From positions 1 to 47,659 of the forward strand of contig JAJSLI010000117.1 in the NCBI GenBank assembly GCA_021272315.1: a stretch of 47,659 nt of DNA, given 5' to 3'. Position 1 is the first letter of the stretch, and each line of letters opens with the position of its first letter. A program made the translations under genes and the position numbers. Below the pieces are notes generated by a model. That model did not search any database, was not told the DNA's origin, and worked only from the letters and a program-made list of their open reading frames with translations. Shown here piece by piece: positions 42,458 to 47,659 of this stretch. The stretch is from Methylacidiphilales bacterium (GTDB lineage Bacteria > Verrucomicrobiota > Verrucomicrobiia > Methylacidiphilales > UBA1321).

Positions 42458-42504
42458 GGATTAATGCCGCGACGTGAAAGCGAAGTGACCGAAGTGGCCA
42501 CATT

Positions 42505-44082
42505 CTATCCGGGCGAAGCGTTACTGCCGTCCGCCAGGACCGCACGTTCGATCAATCCGTCAACCGCGACGGCTTGGGCCCGTAGCGAGACCAACGCGGC
42601 GCCGAGGTTCGCGCTGAGCAGGGTCGGGGTAAGGCCTTCCTCACAACCCCGTTCGCCCAGTACTAGGTCGGCGGCGTGACCGTGAAGCCAGACCCCGAGC
42701 CGCGCGGCGTCAATCGGCGCGAGCCCCTGCGCCAGCAGAGCGGCCAGAATGCCGGTCAGCGTATCACCGGAACCGCCGGTGCTCAGTCCCGGATTGCCGG
42801 TCGTGTTGATGAAGATCGGCTGGCCGGGCGCGGTCACCAGCGTCCGGGTTCCCTTGAGCACCAGCGTCACGTTGTGGCGGTCCGCAAACTCACGCGCGAC
42901 CGATTCGCGTTCCTCTGCGCCGAAAGAACGTCCGAGCAACCGCGCCATCTCGCCGGGATGCGGCGTCAGAATGACGGGCCCCTTTGCCTCGCGCAGAAGA
43001 TCAAGATTTTGCGCAAGCGCATTGAGAGCGTCGGCATCGAGGATGAGCGGACGGCCCGTCGCCAGCGCCGCGCGCAAGATTTCAAATGTTTTTTCGTCAA
43101 CGCCCAGACCCGGCCCGATGGCGAGGGCCGAGGCGTTTTGCACGACCGGCGACGTCCCGCCGCCTTCGGGCCAGCCGGAAACCATCGCTTCATGTGGTGA
43201 TTGTGCGGCCACGATGGCATGGACCTCGGGTCGCGTGACGACGGAAAGGAGTCCCGCGCCCATCGCGAGGGCCGCCTGGGCGCAGAGGGCGGGCGCGCCG
43301 GTAAAACCGGGGCTTCCGGCGACGATGACCACCCGTCCGAAATCGTTTTTGTGCGAAAGCGCGCTGCGGCGGGGGAGCAGGCCGGCCAGTTCCGGTCCGA
43401 CCAGTACCTGGCGCGGGGTGGAGGCGATTTGCACGCGGCTCCAGGGCACGATTTCAAGGCGGCCCACCCACGCCGCGAGCGCTTCGCGGACGAGCACGCT
43501 CTTGGCGAAGCCGACCGCCAGCGTCACGTCCGCGACCACGGCGGCGTCGCGATGGTCCGGCGCGGCCCCGTCTTCGCAGGCGGCGAGGCCGGTCGGCAGG
43601 TCGAGGGCGGCGGTGCGGAAAAAATTCGAGACGCGCGCGGCGTTTGTTTTCGTGACGATGCCGGCCAGGGGTTCGCGCAGCGGCCCGCGGGCCTGGATGC
43701 CGAGCAGCGCGTCGATTACCACGCCGTCACTTCCCGGGAAAGCCAGGTCGTCGTGCCACGGGACGATTTCGAGGTTCGGGTAGGGGCCGATCAGCCGGTC
43801 GAGCTGCGCGCGCGGCAACTCGCCCAACTGGCCCTCGGGCGCGGAGAGGACGACCTGCACCATGCGTCCGCTTTCGGCCAGGTGCCTCGCCACCACGAGG
43901 CCGTCGCCGCCGTTGTTGCCCCTGCCGGTGAGGATGAGAAAAGTTTGCGCCTGCGGATAGAGCGCAACCAGCCGCCAGGCCATGGCCTCGCCGGCCGCTT
44001 CCATCAGGGCCGCCGCGCTTACGCCCGATTGAAACGCTTCCTGCTCGCGCGCGACCATTTCCGCCTGAGAAAGGACGTCCAT
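42505..44082 (-). CDS. nnr: Bifunctional NAD(P)H-hydrate repair enzyme (epimerase and dehydratase)
   Basis: 525 residues. The N-terminal YjeF domain (to about residue 215) has LTGRGNNGGDGLVVARHLAE, the epimerase motif. The C-terminal ribokinase-like dehydratase has VVIVAGSPGFTGAPALCAQA, GPVILTPHPGEMARLLG and NPGLSTGGSGDTLTGI. It repairs the hydrated forms of NADH and NADPH using ADP or ATP. Its last residues (LADGSNASPG) are encoded by the dispersed repeat at 42511-42534. Confidence 0.92.
   Translation of the reverse strand: MDVLSQAEMVAREQEAFQSGVSAAALMEAAGEAMAWRLVALYPQAQTFLILTGRGNNGGDGLVVARHLAESGRMVQVVLSAPEGQLGELPRAQLDRLIGPYPNLEIVPWHDDLAFPGSDGVVIDALLGIQARGPLREPLAGIVTKTNAARVSNFFRTAALDLPTGLAACEDGAAPDHRDAAVVADVTLAVGFAKSVLVREALAAWVGRLEIVPWSRVQIASTPRQVLVGPELAGLLPRRSALSHKNDFGRVVIVAGSPGFTGAPALCAQAALAMGAGLLSVVTRPEVHAIVAAQSPHEAMVSGWPEGGGTSPVVQNASALAIGPGLGVDEKTFEILRAALATGRPLILDADALNALAQNLDLLREAKGPVILTPHPGEMARLLGRSFGAEERESVAREFADRHNVTLVLKGTRTLVTAPGQPIFINTTGNPGLSTGGSGDTLTGILAALLAQGLAPIDAARLGVWLHGHAADLVLGERGCEEGLTPTLLSANLGAALVSLRAQAVAVDGLIERAVLADGSNASPG
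42511..42534 (+). repeat. 24-bp dispersed repeat, copy 3
   Basis: Identical to 29341-29364. Here it lies within the 3' end of nnr and is read in a different frame from the one used at the end of ppa. The preceding ATTCTATCC matches that before the 30045 copy. Confidence 0.9.
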
Positions 44083-44236
44083 AAGATCACTATACGTCGT
44101 GTACGAGCTGCAAGCGAGTCTGCGACTTGCACCCGCCTTGGGAGTTGGCGTTACCGATCACGTTTGGAGCTTGAAAGAGGTGATTGCGCTCTTGGATTGA
44201 TCTTGAGGCAGCATTCGCTCAAAGTTGTGTGGCCTT

Positions 44237-44542
44237 ATGCCCTTTTCGTGCCAACTCAAGCTTCCTCCATACAATGATTCGCCTATTGAGGCAAAGCTTG
44301 TGTCGTGGGAGAAGGAGTCCTTTGGAATGCTTGAGAGGGGCGATGTTATTGCCAATATCACAATTGGCGGCGTCCCGCATATATTATGTGTAAATTTCCC
44401 CTGTGGTTTTGTTTCAAAGACTGCACGAGCGGGAGATGTAATTAAGACCGGGGACCTTGTTGCCGGCTGTGGTGCCGACGGGGAAAACATTCCGTACGGG
44501 CGCGATTATTTGTTTATCCAAACGCGTAGCAGTACCCCGTAA
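44237..44542 (+). CDS. Small biotinyl/lipoyl-like domain protein without the lysine
   Basis: 101 residues from the ATG at 44237; a TTG at 44225 is also possible. The segment FGMLERGDVIANITIGG followed by GFVSKTARAGDVIKTGDLVA looks like the two halves of a biotinyl/lipoyl-like barrel, as in membrane fusion proteins. The central turn lacks the usual Lys of biotin or lipoyl carriers. Lower GC than its neighbours. It may be a stand-alone binding domain. Low certainty. Confidence 0.4.
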   Translation: MPFSCQLKLPPYNDSPIEAKLVSWEKESFGMLERGDVIANITIGGVPHILCVNFPCGFVSKTARAGDVIKTGDLVAGCGADGENIPYGRDYLFIQTRSSTP

Positions 44543-44559
44543 AAAGCGCTCGGCTGGTG

Positions 44560-45321
44560 CTACAACCCAATCTCATCCGCTGACGGAATCCGGTAGGCGA
44601 TCGGCTGGCCCAGCAAGGAGCGGTCGAGAAGCGCGACTTCCAGCCCGTCAGCTTTGAGCGTTTCCTTCAGCTTCGCCGCGTTGGTCGGCACGGCGGAAAA
44701 CTCGATCCCCTGGTCCTTCGTGCCGCGCAGCTTGGCCCAGACCAGTAGGCGCAGCGCGGAAAGCGCCGCGGCCTTGAGCGTGGTCCGGTCCAGCGCGGGT
44801 TTCGGGTCTTGCGCGAACCAATCCTTCGTCACCTGGCGCGCCCCGCTGATCACGGTGCCGTGGGCCAGTTCGGCGCCGCTTTGCGCGGTGAACGAACCGT
44901 CGTAATCGACCCGCCAGATAAAATCGTCCGCGGGCGTCGCGCCCAGTTCGGCCAGGATGCCGCGAAAGAGGAGCGGCGCGGCGAAGATCTGCTCGAACGC
45001 CGCCTTCAGGGCGGGGGCGAGGTTGTAACTGACGAGCCGCCGCGCGGTGACATCGCTCGGCGACCGCGCGAAGCCCTCCAGGTGCGCCGCGTCGATCACC
45101 GCCTGCCGCACCTTTTCGATGTCGGCGGGATGACCGAGGCTGCCGAGCGCGAGGTGATCGTAAATCTCGAAGAGCTTCGGCGTCGGCGACTTGACGGTGA
45201 GCAGCAGCACGCCGGGATCGGCGCTGAGGGCGACCACCGGCAGGCCGGGCGCGATCTGGTCCTCGATGTATTCGCGGCGATTGGTGATCGCCTCCAGCCA
45301 GCGGTAGGGTTCTTCCGTCAT
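44560..45321 (-). CDS. prcA: 20S proteasome alpha subunit
   Basis: 253 residues. Proteasome alpha-type features: an N-terminal helix region EPYRWLEAITNRREYIEDQI, a strand GLPVVALSADPGVLLLTVKS, then LFEIYDHLALGSLGHPADIE, and SDVTARRLVSYNLAPALKAA with the conserved Arg-x-Leu of alpha subunits. No N-terminal Thr nucleophile is present, as expected for alpha rings that act as gates. It follows ohr by six bases. Together with PrcB it would form the 20S core that degrades UBact-tagged proteins. Confidence 0.85.
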   Translation of the reverse strand: MTEEPYRWLEAITNRREYIEDQIAPGLPVVALSADPGVLLLTVKSPTPKLFEIYDHLALGSLGHPADIEKVRQAVIDAAHLEGFARSPSDVTARRLVSYNLAPALKAAFEQIFAAPLLFRGILAELGATPADDFIWRVDYDGSFTAQSGAELAHGTVISGARQVTKDWFAQDPKPALDRTTLKAAALSALRLLVWAKLRGTKDQGIEFSAVPTNAAKLKETLKADGLEVALLDRSLLGQPIAYRIPSADEIGL

Positions 45322-45327
45322 GTCGGT

Positions 45328-45744
45328 TTAGGCCACGTTCAGTTTCACCGGCACGTTGCCTTTGATCGCGCGCGAGTAGGGGCAGACGGTGTGGGCCGTC
45401 TTCACGAGTTCTTCGAGTTGCGCGCGGTCAACGCCGGGCGCCGTTGCCGTCAGCTCGACTTCAAGCTGGAAGTTGCCTTCGTCGGTCTGGCCGATGGCGA
45501 CTTTGGCCGTGATGCCGAAGTCGGGCGGGAGATGGATTTTCTTGAGGCCGGCGACATACTGGAGCGCGCTGCCGAAGCAGGCGGAATAACCCTGCGCGAA
45601 GAGATGCTCGGGCGTAATGCCGTCGCCCTTGCCGCCGAGCGCCTTCATCAATGAGAATTTGACGTCCAGCTTGCCGTCGGATGTGCGGCCTTTGCCGTCG
45701 CGGCCGCCGGTGGTTGTTGCGGAGATGGTATCGAGCACTTTCAT
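45328..45744 (-). CDS. ohr: Organic hydroperoxide resistance protein (Ohr/OsmC)
   Basis: 138 residues. Typical Ohr: GGRDGKGRTSDGKLDVKF at the start, the active Cys 56 in GYSACFGSALQYVA and Cys 121 in HTVCPYSRAIKGN. These two cysteines reduce organic and lipid hydroperoxides, recharged by lipoylated partners. A strong ribosome site (GGAAGGAAA) precedes the ATG. The gene lies 27 bases after prcB and six before prcA, inside the proteasome operon. No OhrR-type regulator is visible. Confidence 0.92.
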   Translation of the reverse strand: MKVLDTISATTTGGRDGKGRTSDGKLDVKFSLMKALGGKGDGITPEHLFAQGYSACFGSALQYVAGLKKIHLPPDFGITAKVAIGQTDEGNFQLEVELTATAPGVDRAQLEELVKTAHTVCPYSRAIKGNVPVKLNVA

Positions 45745-45771
45745 GGGATTTCCTTCCTGATGGGTTAAGGG

Positions 45772-46599
45772 CTATTTCTGGGCCGCCTCGAGGGCGGTGA
45801 AACTCTCGCGCAAAGTCTCCACCGGCACGGCCCGCGGGCCCTCGCGGGTGAGGAGTTTGACCTGCGGGAAAACATGCGAGCGCCGGTCGACGCCCCCGGT
45901 CGCGCTGTCCGATTCGGCGGCGACGTCGAGCAGTTGCAACGCGAGCTGCACCGCCTGCTTCTCGTCGCGCAACGAGGTCGGCTGGCCGCTCCAGCGGTTG
46001 ATCCATTGCAGGACGCTGCGGGCCGCGGGCGAGCCCGAGCCCGACACGGCGAAATCGACCGCCTGGAACTGCGCGCCCAGCGCGTCGTAGAAATAGAGGC
46101 TCGGCTCCGGCTGATGATGGGAGTCGCGCGCAGCCAGGATCGGCACCACCGCGCCCACGCCCTGCAGCGTCATGGGCAGGTTGTCCTTGATGAGCTTGCC
46201 CAAGGCTCGGACCTTGGCGCCCAGGCTCAACCCCTGGAGCTGGCTGCGCCGGTAATATTGAAACGAGGTCTGCAGCGTGCGCGCCATCTCGAAGGCGACG
46301 GCGGGCGATCCCGCGATGGCGATGATCGTGTCGCGGTCGAGATCGATCACCTTGTCGGCGCGGTCGTACATGATGATGTTGCCCGCAGTGGCGCGGCGGT
46401 CGCCCGCGATGAGGACGCCGTCCTTGTAATGGAAGGAAAGGACAGTGGTCGCCTCGACCGGCGTGGGCGGCGCGGAGGCATGCAACGCCTCCGCCGGCGC
46501 GCGGGAATTGCCGTGCAACCGCAACAACTCCGCGAAGTCCCCGGTTCCGGTGGCGCGCGCGCCTTCCGGCCCGCCGGGGAGAGGGCCAAAGGAGATCAT
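45772..46599 (-). CDS. prcB: 20S proteasome beta subunit
   Basis: 275 residues. A propeptide of about 50 residues ends at Glu-Ala before the catalytic Thr 51 (TTVLSFHYKD). Counting from that Thr, Asp 17 and Lys 33 are in place (VLIAGDRRATAGN, DRADKVIDLDRD), and SGSGSPAARS plus DSATGGVDRR match the conserved Ser and Asp near the active site. The enzyme would cleave unfolded proteins inside the 20S barrel. Its ATG overlaps the UBact stop by four bases (ATGA), a sign of tight coupling. The propeptide junction is Ala-Thr rather than Gly-Thr. Confidence 0.92.
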   Translation of the reverse strand: MISFGPLPGGPEGARATGTGDFAELLRLHGNSRAPAEALHASAPPTPVEATTVLSFHYKDGVLIAGDRRATAGNIIMYDRADKVIDLDRDTIIAIAGSPAVAFEMARTLQTSFQYYRRSQLQGLSLGAKVRALGKLIKDNLPMTLQGVGAVVPILAARDSHHQPEPSLYFYDALGAQFQAVDFAVSGSGSPAARSVLQWINRWSGQPTSLRDEKQAVQLALQLLDVAAESDSATGGVDRRSHVFPQVKLLTREGPRAVPVETLRESFTALEAAQK

Positions 46600-46772
46600 T
46601 GGCCGGTGCGTTGGCGATAGCGTTTGGCCTGGTCGGGATCGACCTTGCGCATCCGCTTGAGCAGGTCGTCGACGTTGGGGCGTTCGACCTTGGGTGAGGA
46701 AGGGCCGCCACCGGGGGCGGGAGCGTCGGGGCCGCCGCCGGAGGGGCGCGTTTTTTGGTTTTGATCGGGCAT
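46596..46772 (-). CDS. ubact: UBact (Pup-like) protein modifier, 58 residues
   Basis: A 58-residue gene easily missed because of its size. It reads MPDQNQKTRPSGGGPDAP at the start, then Gly/Pro-rich, then a helical C-terminus KVERPNVDDLLKRMRKVDPD and AKRYRQRTGQ. This is the layout of UBact/Pup: disordered N-terminus, a helix that docks on the ATPase, and a C-terminal Gly-Gln (or Gly-Glu) end. The Gln must be deamidated to Glu by Dop before ligation to target lysines. The Arg-rich end RKVDPDQAKRYRQR is closer to UBact of Gram-negative phyla than to actinobacterial Pup. It overlaps prcB by four bases. No clear ribosome site. Confidence 0.9.
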   Translation of the reverse strand: MPDQNQKTRPSGGGPDAPAPGGGPSSPKVERPNVDDLLKRMRKVDPDQAKRYRQRTGQ

Positions 46773-46812
46773 AAAGTAAATGTAGTTGCGGTTTGACTCA
46801 GTTCAACGGCTA

Positions 46813-47658
46813 TCAGACAGGTTTCAAGTCCAATTCGCGGATCAGGTCCTGGATCGTCTTCGACTTGTCCATCGCGGTGATCATCTCCTCGAGGCGCAAG
46901 CCGGGGAAGGCCTGGCTCAGGTCGAGGCGGAACATCTGGTCGCCGACCTTGAAGACGAGGTTGTCCCACTGTGCCGTCTTCATTTCGCGGGCGAACTTCA
47001 GCACGCTGCGCCCGCGCAGGTAGGCGCGCGAAGAAACCGGCGGATGCTGCACGGCGTGGATGATTTCCGCCTCGCCGATCATCTGTTTCATTTGGCCCGA
47101 GGCTTCGAGCGCGTAGAAAAGGCCCTCGTCGCGCTTGAGGAGGTGATATTCGAGATCGAGGCTCTGCAACCACGGGCTGTCCCACTCAATTTTCTCCTGT
47201 TCGCGGAAGGCGTCGAGCAACTGCCGCTTGGCGGCCCAGTCGAGCCGGTCGTTCAGGGTGAGGGGGCGGCTTTCAAGCGCCTCGATGGTTTCCTTCCAGT
47301 CGGCCAGCACCTGTTTCTTCTCGGGGTGGTCGAGGTCGACCCGCTTTTCCACCCAGCGGATGAACTCGTACTGGAGATCGACCGTGCGGATGGTCTTGCC
47401 GCTGGCGAGTGTAATCTCCCACCGGAATGATTCGTCGCGGGAAATCAGCCGGTGCGCCTCGAGCGGATCGGCCAGCGACCACCACGCCGGCGCGTCCTCG
47501 TGTTCCAGCGACTCGAGGATCAAGGCGGTCGTGCCGATCTTGAGCCACGTCGCGAATTGGGAAAGGTTGGAGTCGCCCACGATGACGTGAAACCGCCGGA
47601 AGCGCTGCGGATCGGCGTGCGGCTCGTCGCGGGTGTTGATCAACGGGCGCCGGTTCAT
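46813..47658 (-). CDS. dop: Dop/PafA-family enzyme (likely Pup/UBact deamidase), 5' end missing
   Basis: 282 residues are visible; the N-terminal part lies beyond the window, and the ATG at 47658 is internal. RRPLINTRDEPHADPQRFRR and HVIVGDSNLSQFATWLKIG are signature blocks of the Dop/PafA carboxylate-amine family. GTTALILESLEHEDAP fits Dop better than PafA, and the place before UBact is where dop is found in Pup loci. It would use ATP to deamidate the terminal Gln of UBact and to remove it from targets. Family certain, Dop versus PafA less so. Ends 40 bases before UBact. Confidence 0.9.
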   Translation of the reverse strand: MNRRPLINTRDEPHADPQRFRRFHVIVGDSNLSQFATWLKIGTTALILESLEHEDAPAWWSLADPLEAHRLISRDESFRWEITLASGKTIRTVDLQYEFIRWVEKRVDLDHPEKKQVLADWKETIEALESRPLTLNDRLDWAAKRQLLDAFREQEKIEWDSPWLQSLDLEYHLLKRDEGLFYALEASGQMKQMIGEAEIIHAVQHPPVSSRAYLRGRSVLKFAREMKTAQWDNLVFKVGDQMFRLDLSQAFPGLRLEEMITAMDKSKTIQDLIRELDLKPV

Positions 47659-47659
47659 C

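Noticed and set aside
45461..47185. A 574-codon open frame on the minus strand across the proteasome genes
   Set aside because: It runs in a different frame over prcB, UBact and dop, is Arg/Pro-rich and shows no domain. It is a by-product of high GC.

Overview
The window looks like a chromosome segment of a Gram-negative bacterium, most probably a member of the Verrucomicrobiota. Pointers are a UBact (Pup-like) modifier with a 20S proteasome, an LL-diaminopimelate aminotransferase, a GYF_2/DUF4339-type small membrane protein, a lipoprotein peptidyl-prolyl isomerase, a twin-arginine beta-carbonic anhydrase, and many short palindromic dispersed repeats. The taxonomic call is inference; no rRNA or other decisive marker is present. 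Coding density is high, most genes are GC-rich, and a few low-GC genes stand out.

Positions 1-10534 hold a compact phage-type structural module, all on the plus strand: a capsid decoration protein cut by the window edge, a Mu gpT-like major capsid protein, a gp36-like protein, two small head-tail or tail genes, a tail assembly chaperone pair joined by a visible -1 slippery site (CCCAAAA at 3451-3457), a very short tape-measure candidate, several unknown tail proteins, and a 937-residue spike with a pectate-lyase-type motif. No integrase, terminase, lysis or repressor gene is visible. The gaps between the tail genes are filled with palindromic repeats, some of which run in frame into genes. 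It could be a domesticated or decaying prophage, or a gene-transfer-agent-like particle; the rest of the module lies upstream of the window.

Positions 10765-21861 are a surface polysaccharide region: RfbC- and RfbD-like enzymes of dTDP-deoxysugar synthesis, glycosyltransferases of families 2, 61, and GT4-like, a large multi-membrane GT-C-like protein, and a UDP-galactopyranose mutase. A Bax-inhibitor-1-like gene, a DUF5069-like gene, a small membrane protein and tRNA-Asp(GUC) interrupt it.

Positions 21943-44542 are mixed housekeeping and accessory genes: dapL, a SurA-like foldase, a ClpP-fold protease relative, a Gfo/Idh/MocA oxidoreductase, tilS, ppa, rnc, a site-2 protease relative, Nudix hydrolase, carbonic anhydrase, a GAF-PP2C-anti-sigma-kinase regulator, a fused MsrB-MsrA, argD, an orphan receiver, two divergent ribbon-helix-helix regulators around a palindrome, a K+ channel with an altered filter, a sulfate-binding protein, and nnr.

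Positions 44560-47659 (minus strand) are the most striking part: an operon dop-like (cut by the window end) - UBact - prcB - ohr - prcA. The 58-residue modifier gene ends in Gly-Gln and overlaps prcB by four bases. An Ohr/OsmC peroxidase gene sits tightly between the two proteasome subunit genes, which suggests co-expression of protein tagging and degradation with organic peroxide detoxification.
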